The notes beneath the pieces are model-generated. The model was not told the origin of the DNA. It saw nothing but the letters and a program-made list of their open reading frames with translations, and made no database searches. A program made the position numbers and the translations under genes. From Halieaceae bacterium UBA5044 (GTDB taxonomy: Bacteria > Pseudomonadota > Gammaproteobacteria > Pseudomonadales > Halieaceae), in the NCBI GenBank assembly GCA_002416125.1, contig DIBU01000013.1, positions 361,899 to 425,898 of the forward strand: DNA of 64,000 nt, given 5' to 3'. Below are positions 41,048 through 50,939 of this stretch, piece after piece; positions within the stretch are counted from its first letter, which is position 1; each line of letters starts with the position of its first letter.

Positions 41048-42586
41048 ATGTTAACAATAACACTCAAGCGCACGGCTGGGCGCCTTCTTGCCCTGCTACT
41101 GCTCGGATTTCCCGCAGTCGCCTCCGCCAAGGCTCCCAACATCCTGGTGATCTGGGGCGACGACATCGGCATGACCAATCTCAGTGCCTACAGTGACGGG
41201 CTTATGGGCTATCGCACGCCGAATATCGACCGCATTGCGAGCGAAGGTATCCGTTTCACCGATTATTACGGTGAGCAGAGCTGTACCGCGGGTCGCTCGG
41301 CCTTCATCACCGGCCAGAGCCCGATCAGAACCGGCCTGACCAAGGTGGGGATGCCCGGTGCCGATATCGGCCTGCAGCCGGAGGACGTGACACTGGCGGC
41401 GCTGCTCAAGGATCGCGGTTACGCCACCGGCCAGTTCGGCAAAAATCACCTGGGTGACAAGGATAAGTTTCTCCCCACCAACCATGGTTTTGACGAGTTT
41501 ATGGGGAACCTGTATCACCTGAATGCTGAAGAAGAGCCCGAGCATCCCGATTACCCGCAAGATGCGGAGTTTCGCAAGCGCTTTACCCCGCGGGGTGTGA
41601 TCCACAGCCACGCCGACGGGCGCATTGAAGACAGCGGCCCGTTGACGCGCAAGCGCATGGAGACTGTGGATGAAGAGTTCCTGGCGGCGGCAACGGATTT
41701 CATCGGTCGTTCCGCGCGTCAGGACAAACCGTTTTTTGTCTGGTTCAACACGACGCGCATGCACTTCTACACCCACATCGCAGATGCCGAGCGTGGCCTG
41801 TCAGGTCAGGGGTTCTATAACGATGCCATGGTGGCGCACGATGCCCTGGTCGGCCGTCTGCTCAACCAGCTGGATGAACTCGGTTTGAGTGATGACACCA
41901 TTGTTGTGTATTCGACCGACAATGGCCCGCATTACAACACCTGGCCGGATGGCGCTATCACACCTTTCCGCGGTGAGAAAAATACCAACTGGGAGGGCGG
42001 CTACCGTGTGCCTGCCATGGTGCGCTGGCCGGGTCGCATTCCGGCGGGCAGGGTATCCAATGAGATCATGTCCCACATGGACTGGGTGCCCACCCTGGCC
42101 GCCGCAGCGGGCGCGCCAAATGTCATTGAGGATCTGAAACGCGGGACCACCGTCAACGGGCGCAAGTACCGCGTGCATCTCGATGGTTACAATTTTTTGC
42201 CCTACCTGACGGGCGAGGTGGAGGCCGGTCCCCGCGAGAATTTCCTCTACTGGAGCGATGACGGCCAGCTCACCGGGATGCGTATTGGCGACTGGAAGGT
42301 GGTGTTCGCCGAACAGCGCGCAGCCCGCTTCGATGTCTGGCGCGATCCCTTCGTGCCACTGCGCATTCCCAAGCTGTTCAACCTGCGCCGTGATCCCTTC
42401 GAGCGTGCGGACACGGATTCCAACGCCTACAACGAGTGGTGGGGGCGCATCGCCGGGCCCTTTATATCACTGTCCAGAATGCAGCTGACCGAGTTCCTGG
42501 CCACGCTGGAGGAGTTCCCGCCACGCCAGCGCCCTGCGTCGTTCACGGTCGACCAGGTGCTCGAGGCAGCATTCCAGGACCGCTAG
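41048..42586 (+). CDS. Exported arylsulfatase (family S1, CxAxR type)
   Basis: A 512-residue sulfatase. Seen: a signal peptide ending near AVASAKA, the metal strand NILVIWGDDIGMTNLSAYS with Asp38-Asp39, the signature CTAGR (Cys79), where Ala replaces the usual Pro but which still fits the formylglycine rule CxAxR/CxPxR, GQFGKNHLGD, and YSTDNGPHYNTWPDG. The longer C-terminal half and the NTWPDGA region match arylsulfatases of the CTAGR group. A tandem repeat and a TonB receptor follow. Substrate unknown, a sulfated organic in seawater is likely. Confidence 0.92.
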   Translation: MLTITLKRTAGRLLALLLLGFPAVASAKAPNILVIWGDDIGMTNLSAYSDGLMGYRTPNIDRIASEGIRFTDYYGEQSCTAGRSAFITGQSPIRTGLTKVGMPGADIGLQPEDVTLAALLKDRGYATGQFGKNHLGDKDKFLPTNHGFDEFMGNLYHLNAEEEPEHPDYPQDAEFRKRFTPRGVIHSHADGRIEDSGPLTRKRMETVDEEFLAAATDFIGRSARQDKPFFVWFNTTRMHFYTHIADAERGLSGQGFYNDAMVAHDALVGRLLNQLDELGLSDDTIVVYSTDNGPHYNTWPDGAITPFRGEKNTNWEGGYRVPAMVRWPGRIPAGRVSNEIMSHMDWVPTLAAAAGAPNVIEDLKRGTTVNGRKYRVHLDGYNFLPYLTGEVEAGPRENFLYWSDDGQLTGMRIGDWKVVFAEQRAARFDVWRDPFVPLRIPKLFNLRRDPFERADTDSNAYNEWWGRIAGPFISLSRMQLTEFLATLEEFPPRQRPASFTVDQVLEAAFQDR

Positions 42587-42652
42587 GCTAATCGTGCCCC
42601 GGGCGAATCGCGCCCCGGGCTAATCGCGCCCCGGGCTCATCCGTCCGGGGCG
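42587..42652. repeat. Four 16-bp tandem repeats ending in a GC-rich hairpin
   Basis: Starting one base after the sulfatase stop, four 16-bp units run head to tail: 42587-42602, 42603-42618, 42619-42634, 42635-42650, with core aatcgcgccccggg. The last unit is diverged so that ccggggcg (42645-42652) pairs perfectly with cgccccgg (42627-42634) around a 10-nt loop. No T-run follows. It may act as a transcript end or mRNA-stability element. Confidence 0.75.
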
Positions 42653-42754
42653 TCTGCTAGGCGCCGGTTATGCGCCTGATAACAATTAGTCATTTCCGCC
42701 TTACCGGATCGCCCGGTATGGTTCCCGCAAATTCCTAAAATAACGGAGACACGC

Positions 42755-44995
42755 ATGTTTGCCCGATTCGACAAGACGATGAAAATCCTGCCTCTGGCGG
42801 TTGCCTGTGCCTGTGCGGCCAATGCGGCATCGGCGCAGATGCTGGAAGAGGTTGTGGTGACCGCTCAGAAGCGCAGCCAGAGCCTGCAGGATGTGCCGAT
42901 ATCCATCAACGCGGTATCCGGTGAAAAACTCAAGGAGGCGGGGATCACCCGCATCTCCGATCTGCAGGTGTACGTGCCGAACCTCACCATGAGCGAGGCG
43001 GCGATCGGTTCCAACATCTACATCCGCGGCGTCGGTTCGCAGGTGAACCAGGGCTTCGAACAGTCGGTGGGAACCTATGTCGACGGCATTTACTTCGGCC
43101 GTCCGCGCCAGTTGCGTGCGCCCTTCTTTGACCTCGAGCGGATTGAGGTACTGCGCGGCCCGCAGAGTATCCTGTTCGGCAAGAACTCAATCGCCGGCGC
43201 TCTCAACCTCGTCTCGGCGAAGCCCACCGATGAGTTCGAGGGCAGTGTTTCCGCGCTGCTGGAGCCGGACCACGGTGAGCTGGAGACCAGCCTGGTGCTT
43301 TCCGGGCCGCTCAGCGACACCCTGTCGGGTCGCCTCGCCCTGCGTTACCGTGAAATGGACGGCTTCATCGACAACGTCGCGAAAGATATCGATGAGATGG
43401 AGACCGAGGAAACCGTTGTGCGCGGCGCGCTGCGCTGGGATGCCTCCGACAACCTGCAGGTCGACCTGAAACTGGAGACCGGGGAATTCAACTCCGTGGG
43501 CCGCAACTCCATCATCATCGGCAGCCCTGCGCCGGGTGGAGCGACCCCGGTGGTGGGCGACTTCACGCGCAAGGCCGCGCTGGACCCGGAGTTCAGCGAC
43601 AACAACTATGACAATGCGACACTGACCCTGAATTACCAGCTGGGCGAGTACGAGCTGGTGTCGATCACCGGTTGGTCGGCTTACGACTACACCGAAGAGG
43701 TCGACACCGACTTTGGCGTGGGCAGCACAGTGCAGTCACCCGCCGCCGAGGATTTCGAGCAGCTGAGCCAGGAACTGCGCTTGGTGTCGCCCCTGGGAGA
43801 GACCTTTGAGCACATCGTCGGCGTGTTCTACCAGACCTCGGAAATCGACTACGAGGAACCGGCCCAGATCACCCTGCCGGCGGTTGCCGTGGAGATCGAC
43901 CGTGAATATTTCTCGGACAGCGATCTGTGGGCGGTGTTTGGCCAGTCCACCTGGAACATCTCTGACACCTTCCGCGCCACCCTGGGTTTGCGCTACACGG
44001 TGGAAGACAAGGATGGTGGACGTCGCGTGGCACTGCGCAACCCTGATGGCAGCATCTTCAACCCCCTGGGCCTGCCCGAGTTCGCAGAGCTGGGGATGCC
44101 GCTGCCACCCCTCGGCATCACCCCGCACGACCTGAAGGGTGACCGCGACGAGGAAGTGGTCACCCCCATGGTGAACCTGCAGTGGGACGTGTCGGGTGAT
44201 GCAATGCTCTACGCGAGCGTGTCCACCGGTTACAAGGCCGGCGGCTTCGATGCGCGCAGCAACCGCGCGACCCTGCCAGCGGGCGGTCCGGCGCTGGAGT
44301 TTGAGGAAGAGGAAGCGCTGTCCATGGAACTCGGCGCGAAGCTGGGCTTGATGGACGGCGCGGCGGAGTTGAACATCGCCCTGTTCCGCACCGAGTACGA
44401 TGACCTGCAGGTCAGCGTGTTCGACGGCGTGCTGGGTTTTGATGTGCAGAACGCGGCTTCAGCGACCACCCAGGGCCTGGAAATGGACGGTCGCTGGCAA
44501 CTAACCGAGAAGCTGCGGCTCACCGGCGCACTGGCCTATACCGACTTCGAGTTTGACGACTATGAAAACGGTGCCTGTTACAAGGGCCAGCAAGCGGATC
44601 AGGTGGTGGATGGGGTGCCATTCTGCAACTGGTCCGGGAATACCAACCAGTTCACTCCGGAGTTCAGTGGCACCCTGGGTGTCGATTTTGTCCAGCCCGT
44701 ATTCGGTAATCTGGAGTTGAGGTCAACGCTGGATATCATATACTCCGATGAGTACTTCGCTGCGCCCGACCTGGATCCCAACGCCGTGCAGGACAGCTAC
44801 GCCAAGCTGAATGCGCGAATTGCACTGGGTCGTGCGGATGGTGTGTGGGAAGTGGCGCTGGTTGGCAAGAACCTGACCGATGAGGAAATCATCACCTTTG
44901 CCAACGATGTACCGCTGACCGGGCCGGTGACCAGCTACTTCGCTTTTGTGGAGCGTCCGCGTACGGTAGCAGTGCAGGCGACCTATAACTTCTGA
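42755..44995 (+). CDS. TonB-dependent outer-membrane receptor
   Basis: A 746-residue outer-membrane transporter. Seen: a signal peptide (KILPLAVACACAANAASAQ), the TonB box EEVVVTAQKR, the plug with DLERIEVLRGPQSILFGKNS, and a long beta-barrel with YKAGGFDARSNR and the terminal YNF. The pattern fits the large receptor class used by marine bacteria for oligosaccharides, siderophores and other organics. The quinohemoprotein dehydrogenase gene follows after 17 bases, so both are likely in one transcript, together suggesting import and oxidation of a related compound or of a cofactor. Confidence 0.92.
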   Translation: MFARFDKTMKILPLAVACACAANAASAQMLEEVVVTAQKRSQSLQDVPISINAVSGEKLKEAGITRISDLQVYVPNLTMSEAAIGSNIYIRGVGSQVNQGFEQSVGTYVDGIYFGRPRQLRAPFFDLERIEVLRGPQSILFGKNSIAGALNLVSAKPTDEFEGSVSALLEPDHGELETSLVLSGPLSDTLSGRLALRYREMDGFIDNVAKDIDEMETEETVVRGALRWDASDNLQVDLKLETGEFNSVGRNSIIIGSPAPGGATPVVGDFTRKAALDPEFSDNNYDNATLTLNYQLGEYELVSITGWSAYDYTEEVDTDFGVGSTVQSPAAEDFEQLSQELRLVSPLGETFEHIVGVFYQTSEIDYEEPAQITLPAVAVEIDREYFSDSDLWAVFGQSTWNISDTFRATLGLRYTVEDKDGGRRVALRNPDGSIFNPLGLPEFAELGMPLPPLGITPHDLKGDRDEEVVTPMVNLQWDVSGDAMLYASVSTGYKAGGFDARSNRATLPAGGPALEFEEEEALSMELGAKLGLMDGAAELNIALFRTEYDDLQVSVFDGVLGFDVQNAASATTQGLEMDGRWQLTEKLRLTGALAYTDFEFDDYENGACYKGQQADQVVDGVPFCNWSGNTNQFTPEFSGTLGVDFVQPVFGNLELRSTLDIIYSDEYFAAPDLDPNAVQDSYAKLNARIALGRADGVWEVALVGKNLTDEEIITFANDVPLTGPVTSYFAFVERPRTVAVQATYNF

Positions 44996-45012
44996 TAAAA
45001 AATGAGGGCGGT

Positions 45013-47166
45013 ATGGCAGTTTCCAGTGGCAGGTTAACGGGGCTGAAGTGTGGTCTGGTGGGGGCGCTGCTCGCTGCAGCGGTGGGTTGCGAGCAAAAAG
45101 CCTCCGAGCCTGCGGCTGCGCCGCCCGCGCCACCGCCGGCACCGGCAGTGGCTGCGGTTGATACGGCGCGTTTGCTGGCAGCAGACGCGGAGCCCGGCAA
45201 CTGGATGACGCACGGGCGTACCTACAGTGAACAGCGCTACAGCCCGCTGTCCGACCTGAACGCCGGCAACGTGGATGAACTCGGCCTGGCCTGGTATTTC
45301 GATCTTCCCGATGACCGCGGCATCGAGGCGACACCGATCATCGCCGACGGTGTGATGTATGTTACCGCGGCCTGGAGCAAGATCTTCGCACTGGATGCGG
45401 CCACGGGCGAGCTACTCTGGCAACACGATCCGCAGGTTCCCCCGGAGTGGGCTTCGAATCTCTGTTGCGATGTCGTCAACCGTGGCGTGGCGGTGTGGAA
45501 GGGCGTGGTCATTTCCGGCACGCTGGACGGACGCCTGCTCGGCCTTGACGCCGCCTCCGGCGACCTGCTCTGGGAAACCCGAACCACACCCCAGGATCGC
45601 CCGTATTCCATTACCGGCGCACCACGGGTGATCAAGGATCGGGTGATCATCGGCAATGGCGGTGCCGAGCTCGGCGTGCGGGGCTATGTTTCCGCTTACG
45701 ACTACCGCACCGGTGAAATGCTCTGGCGCTTCTACACGGTGCCCGGCGACCCCTCGAAGCCCCTGGAGCACCCGGCGCTGGAACTGGCGGTTGACACCTG
45801 GAAGGGCGGTGCATGGTGGGAAGTCGGCGGCGGCGGCACGGTGTGGGATTCAATGGCCTACGATGCCGAGGCGGATCTGCTGTATATCGGCACGGGGAAC
45901 GGGTCTCCCTGGAATCGCAGTATTCGCAGCCCGGGTGGCGGCGACAACCTGTTCCTGTCGTCCATTGTTGCACTGCGTCCGGAAACCGGGGAATACGTCT
46001 GGCACTACCAGACCACACCGGGCGAGAGTTGGGACTACACCGCGACACAGCACATGATCCTTGCCGAGCTGTCCTGGCAGGGTGAGCCGCGCAAGGTGAT
46101 TATGCAGGCGCCCAAAAACGGCTTTTTCTATGTGCTGGACCGGTTGACCGGTGAACTCCTGTCCGCAGAGCCCTATACCCGGGTGAGTTGGGCCGAGCGT
46201 GTCGACCTGGAGACGGGCCGTCCTGTGGAGAACCCGGAGGCGCGCTATGAAAATGGCGAGGCCGCGCTGGTGTGGCCGCATCCGCTGGGTGGCCACAACT
46301 GGCACCCGATGAGCTACAGCCCGGATACCGGCCTGGTCTATATTCCGGCACAGGAGATCGCCATGAACTACGCGCATGACGCGGAGTTCACCTACACGCC
46401 AGGTGCCTGGAACACGGGGGTGGTTTTCGAGGTGGCGGGCATGCCCGATGACGTGGAAATACGCGAGACGTTCGCCAAGCTGACCAAGGGACATGTCAGC
46501 GCCTGGGACCCGGTCGCCGGGCGCGAGGTCTGGCGCATCCAACACGATAACGTCTGGAACGGGGGATTGCTTTCGACGGCAGGCAACCTGCTGTTCCAGG
46601 GCAACGCCGAGGGCGAACTGGTGGCCTACCGCGCCAATGATGGCGAACCTGTGTGGCGTTTTCCGGCGCAGACAGGGATTGTGGCAGCACCGGTGAGCTA
46701 CAGCGCTGACGGTACGCAGTTCGTGGCGGTGGCCGCGGGCTGGGGCGGGGCCTTTGCGCTGGCCGGTGGCGAGCTGGCGTCACGCAGTGCCGGTTCCGTG
46801 ACGCGCGCACGCGTGCTGGCGTTCCGCGCCGGCGGCACTGCATCCCTGCCCCCGGTGACCGTCGCTGAGGAAAGCGCTGCGGCCGTCGCCGTGGCCGCCG
46901 ACCCGGAGGACGCTGACAGCATCGAGCGTGGTCGTGTGCTGTTCATGCGCAACTGCCACATGTGCCACGGCGACCGTGCGATCTCCGGTAGCAGCCTGCC
47001 CGATCTTCGTCACATGTCGGATGCGACCGTTGCGGAGTTCGGCGCGATCGTCCTCGGCGGCTTGCGGCACCAGGGCGGTATGCCCGGCTTCGCCGAGCGC
47101 CTCGACCAGGCCAACGCCGAGGATCTGCTTGCCTACCTGCTCAGCGTGCGCGCCGGGGAGAGCTGA
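45013..47166 (+). CDS. PQQ-dependent quinohemoprotein alcohol dehydrogenase
   Basis: A 717-residue periplasmic alcohol dehydrogenase of the type II quinohemoprotein class. Seen: a lipobox-like LLAAAVGC, so a possible lipid anchor, beta-propeller blades with GNWMTHGRTYSEQRYSPL, the vicinal disulfide NLCCDVVNRG over PQQ, the active-site strand PGESWDYTATQ with the catalytic Asp, and a C-terminal cytochrome c domain with CHMCH. At the position where lanthanide-dependent enzymes carry a second Asp, two residues after the catalytic one, there is Thr, which points to calcium use. Electrons would pass from PQQH2 to the heme c. Confidence 0.9.
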   Translation: MAVSSGRLTGLKCGLVGALLAAAVGCEQKASEPAAAPPAPPPAPAVAAVDTARLLAADAEPGNWMTHGRTYSEQRYSPLSDLNAGNVDELGLAWYFDLPDDRGIEATPIIADGVMYVTAAWSKIFALDAATGELLWQHDPQVPPEWASNLCCDVVNRGVAVWKGVVISGTLDGRLLGLDAASGDLLWETRTTPQDRPYSITGAPRVIKDRVIIGNGGAELGVRGYVSAYDYRTGEMLWRFYTVPGDPSKPLEHPALELAVDTWKGGAWWEVGGGGTVWDSMAYDAEADLLYIGTGNGSPWNRSIRSPGGGDNLFLSSIVALRPETGEYVWHYQTTPGESWDYTATQHMILAELSWQGEPRKVIMQAPKNGFFYVLDRLTGELLSAEPYTRVSWAERVDLETGRPVENPEARYENGEAALVWPHPLGGHNWHPMSYSPDTGLVYIPAQEIAMNYAHDAEFTYTPGAWNTGVVFEVAGMPDDVEIRETFAKLTKGHVSAWDPVAGREVWRIQHDNVWNGGLLSTAGNLLFQGNAEGELVAYRANDGEPVWRFPAQTGIVAAPVSYSADGTQFVAVAAGWGGAFALAGGELASRSAGSVTRARVLAFRAGGTASLPPVTVAEESAAAVAVAADPEDADSIERGRVLFMRNCHMCHGDRAISGSSLPDLRHMSDATVAEFGAIVLGGLRHQGGMPGFAERLDQANAEDLLAYLLSVRAGES

Positions 47167-47167
47167 T

Positions 47168-48106
47168 TCAGTGCTTCGGGGCCCCCGGCTCTGCTTCCCC
47201 GGAGCGTAACAGCTCGATCAACGCCCTGCCCGCCGGTGGCAGGGTGGTATTGCGCAGGTAGACGATGCCCGGGCGCACCAGGATGTCACTGAAGCCCGGA
47301 AAGTCGATTTCCATGAGCTGCCCCCCCACAACGCTATCGCGCAGGATCCGTTCCGGGCCGCAGGTGATAAAGTCCGAGTGCAGGACGACCTTGCTGATAA
47401 GGCTGAAATCCTCGCAGTAGATGCGGCAGGCCCGGGCGACAAAGCTGTCCGGATCCGCGCCTTCCGGGGCGTTGGCACGCAACCATTCTACCCAGCGTCG
47501 CGGCAGGGACGGCAGTGCCAGCGGGTAGTTCGTCAGGTCCGCTGCCTGCACCCGGCCAACCTGCAGCAGCGGGTGGCCCGGCCGGCAGGCGGCAACGGAG
47601 CGAATGGGGTTTAACGGTATAACTTCCAGTTCTGCCTGGCCCTCGAACTCACCGATATCGGCAACCATGAGGTGCAGGGCGCCGGCGTGGAGCTGCTGCA
47701 CCAACCCCGCCCAGCTGTCGATCGCGACCCGGATGCTGAGCCCGGGGTGCCTGGACACCAGCCGCGCCACGGCGTCACCGATGGGGCCGCGCGCCACGAT
47801 AGGGCCGCTGCCCACCCGCAATTCGCCGCGCAGGCTGTCTGAGAGCGCATCGAGGCTGTGATGAATGTCGTCCAGCTCATGCATGATGCGCCGCGCGTGT
47901 TCCATCAACACCGCACAATGCGGCGTCGGGTCCACACTCTGGGACTTGCGGTCAAAGAGCACGACGTCCAGTTGCTGCTCCAGATTCTTGATGCTCTTGG
48001 TGAGCGCCGGTTGCGTGATGAACAGCGCATCTGCTGCTTTGCGAAAACTGCGGTGCTTCGCCAGCATGAGGACGTGGCGCAGTTGGCGGGTATCAATCGG
48101 ATGCAT
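47168..48106 (-). CDS. LysR family transcriptional regulator
   Basis: A 312-residue regulator. Seen: the N-terminal winged helix-turn-helix MLAKHRSFRKAADALFITQP with ALTKSIKNLEQQLDVVLFDR, then a periplasmic-binding-like effector domain (LRVGSGPIVARGPIGDAVAR). It lies 11 bases downstream of the succinate-semialdehyde dehydrogenase gene on the same strand and is convergent with the PQQ dehydrogenase gene (1-base gap). It may control the dehydrogenase genes on either side; the inducer is unknown. Confidence 0.93.
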   Translation of the reverse strand: MHPIDTRQLRHVLMLAKHRSFRKAADALFITQPALTKSIKNLEQQLDVVLFDRKSQSVDPTPHCAVLMEHARRIMHELDDIHHSLDALSDSLRGELRVGSGPIVARGPIGDAVARLVSRHPGLSIRVAIDSWAGLVQQLHAGALHLMVADIGEFEGQAELEVIPLNPIRSVAACRPGHPLLQVGRVQAADLTNYPLALPSLPRRWVEWLRANAPEGADPDSFVARACRIYCEDFSLISKVVLHSDFITCGPERILRDSVVGGQLMEIDFPGFSDILVRPGIVYLRNTTLPPAGRALIELLRSGEAEPGAPKH

Positions 48107-48117
48107 ATCCGGCGCCC

Positions 48118-49581
48118 CTATCGATCCAGGCCGCCCATCAGCATGTATTTGATTTCCACATAATCATCCATGCCGTACTTCGAGCCCTCGCGTCCGGAGC
48201 CGGACTCCTTTACGCCACCGAAGGGCGCCATCTCATTGGAGATCAGCCCTTCGTTGATACCCACGATGCCGTACTCCAGGGCCTCGGCAACCCGCCACAC
48301 GCGGCCGATATCCCGTGTGTAGAAGTAGGAGGCGAGCCCGAATTCGGTGTCATTGGCCAGTTCGATCGCCTCGGCCTCCGTGTGAAAGCGCACCACGGGC
48401 GCCACGGGGCCGAAGATCTCATTGCGAAACACCGGCATATCCCGGGTTACGTCCGTGAGGATCGTCGGTTGGTAGAAGCAGCCCCCCAGGGTGTGCCTGC
48501 CGCCGCCCAGCGCGACCTGTGCGCCCGCGTCGATGGAGGCCTGTACCAGCGCGTCCACGTCGTCCACGGCGCCGCTGTTCACCAGGGGGCCGATCTTCAC
48601 GTTGTCAGCGAACCCGTCGCCCACTGCCAGTTCCCGCGTCGCGGCAACCAGCCTGGCCACGAAATCGTCGTAAATGCCGTGTTGCACGAGAATACGGTTG
48701 GAGCAGACACAGGTCTGGCCCGCGTTGCGGTATTTGGACGCGATGGCACCCTCGACCGCAGCATCGATGTCGGCATCGTCGAAGACGATGAACGGTGCGT
48801 TGCCGCCCAGTTCCATGGAGGTCTTTTTCAGGGTGTCGGCGCACTGCGCTTCGAGCATCTTGCCCACGGGCGTGGAGCCGGTAAAGGTCAGTTTGCGCAC
48901 CAGCGGGTTGCTGGTCAGCTCGCCGCCGATAGCCGAAGAACTGCCGGCCACAATATTCAGCACGCCGGCAGGCACACCCGCGCGCTCGGCCAGCACGGCC
49001 ATGGCGAAGGCGGACAGCGGCGTTTCGCTGGCGGGTTTGATGACGATGCTGCAGCCGGCGGCCAGCGCAGGCGCGGCCTTGCGGGCGATCATGGCATTGG
49101 GGAAGTTCCACGGGGTGATGGCGGCAACCACACCGACGGGCTGCTTGATGCAGACGATGCGCCGGTCAGAGCCGGGGCCGGGTATGACGTCACCGTTGAC
49201 GCGCTTGGCCTCCTCGCCGAACCACTCAATGAACGAGGCGCCGTAGGCCACTTCCCCGCGCGACTCCGCGAGGACCTTGCCCTGTTCGGCGGTCATGATT
49301 CTGGCGAGGTCTTCCTGGTGCTCCATCATCAGGTCGAACCACCTGCGCAGCACGGCGGCGCGCTGCTTCGCCGGGCGGGCTTTCCAGTCGTCCATGGCCA
49401 GTTGCGCGGCGTCAATGGCGCGCCGCGTTTCAGCTGCGCCTACCTTCGCCACGCGTACCAGCAGTTCGCCATTGGCGGGGTTGTTCACGGGGAACGTGGC
49501 GCCGTCATCCGCATCCACCCAGGCGCCGCCAATATACGCCTGGGTCTGCAGCAGGGTCGGGTCCGACAGTGAAAGATCCAT
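48118..49581 (-). CDS. gabD: NAD(P)-dependent succinate-semialdehyde dehydrogenase
   Basis: A 487-residue aldehyde dehydrogenase of the GabD subgroup, oxidising succinate semialdehyde to succinate. Seen: AAITPWNFPNAMIARKAAPA, LTFTGSTPVGKMLEAQCADT, SMELGGNAPFIVFDDADID with the catalytic Glu, GQTCVCSNRILVQ with the catalytic Cys and the second Cys typical of SSADH redox switches, and EGLISNEMAPFGGVKESGSG. The ATG at 49581 has an AAGGAG ribosome-binding site. It lies between pspF and the LysR gene on the same strand. Glutarate semialdehyde is an alternative substrate. Confidence 0.93.
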   Translation of the reverse strand: MDLSLSDPTLLQTQAYIGGAWVDADDGATFPVNNPANGELLVRVAKVGAAETRRAIDAAQLAMDDWKARPAKQRAAVLRRWFDLMMEHQEDLARIMTAEQGKVLAESRGEVAYGASFIEWFGEEAKRVNGDVIPGPGSDRRIVCIKQPVGVVAAITPWNFPNAMIARKAAPALAAGCSIVIKPASETPLSAFAMAVLAERAGVPAGVLNIVAGSSSAIGGELTSNPLVRKLTFTGSTPVGKMLEAQCADTLKKTSMELGGNAPFIVFDDADIDAAVEGAIASKYRNAGQTCVCSNRILVQHGIYDDFVARLVAATRELAVGDGFADNVKIGPLVNSGAVDDVDALVQASIDAGAQVALGGGRHTLGGCFYQPTILTDVTRDMPVFRNEIFGPVAPVVRFHTEAEAIELANDTEFGLASYFYTRDIGRVWRVAEALEYGIVGINEGLISNEMAPFGGVKESGSGREGSKYGMDDYVEIKYMLMGGLDR

Positions 49582-49663
49582 AACGGTGCTCCTTGAAGTT
49601 TCCGGGCCGCTGCAATGCACCGCCCACACTGCGCGCTAGTGTGAAGCACAACCCGCTGCGGCT

Positions 49664-50725
<1,062 letters not shown>

Positions 50726-50783
50726 AGGTTTCAAAAACCTAAAAAAATAAGTCAATAAAACCTTTATAAGGTAAATATAACCT
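50726..50783. promoter_or_regulatory. AT-rich cluster of inverted half-sites, candidate PspF enhancer
   Basis: Three palindromic boxes in a row: aggttt-caa-aaacct (50726-50740), acctt-tat-aaggt (50760-50772), and aggt...acct (50769-50783). They lie 80-150 bases upstream of the sigma-54 promoter of pspA, the right distance for enhancer sites, and over the pspF promoter, fitting autoregulation. Not matched base by base to a known PspF site. Confidence 0.45.
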
Positions 50784-50792
50784 GTAAATCAA
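50763..50792 (-). promoter_or_regulatory. Candidate sigma-70 promoter of pspF
   Basis: On the minus strand TTGATT (50792-50787) and TATAAA (50768-50763) are spaced 18 bases apart, about 38 bases before the pspF start codon. The -10 overlaps one of the palindromic boxes. Confidence 0.4.
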
Positions 50793-50858
50793 GGCGGCAA
50801 ACGCATGTTCTGGCCGGGTGGAGTGCGTTTAGCCAGTTAAAACAGCGACTTACGTGAT

Positions 50859-50875
50859 CTGGCACGGTTCCTGTA
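50859..50875 (+). promoter_or_regulatory. Sigma-54 (-24/-12) promoter of pspA
   Basis: ctggcacggttcctgta follows the -24/-12 consensus CTGGCACG-N4-TTGCA: the GG is perfect and is 10 bases from the second element, where GT replaces GC. It lies about 65 bases before the pspA ATG, in the expected position for the psp operon. Confidence 0.75.
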
Positions 50876-50939
50876 TCAAGCAGCCTGGAAACGCCACGAA
50901 TGGCATACGGCAAACGGGCTTGACCCGGGGAGAAGGACC

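Noticed and set aside
42587..42652. CRISPR array
   Set aside because: The 16-bp units are directly adjacent with no spacers, and no cas gene is present.
45013..47166. Lanthanide-dependent (XoxF-like) alcohol dehydrogenase
   Set aside because: The active-site strand reads WDYTATQ: Thr is present where lanthanide enzymes have a second Asp, and a C-terminal heme domain is present, as in calcium quinohemoproteins.
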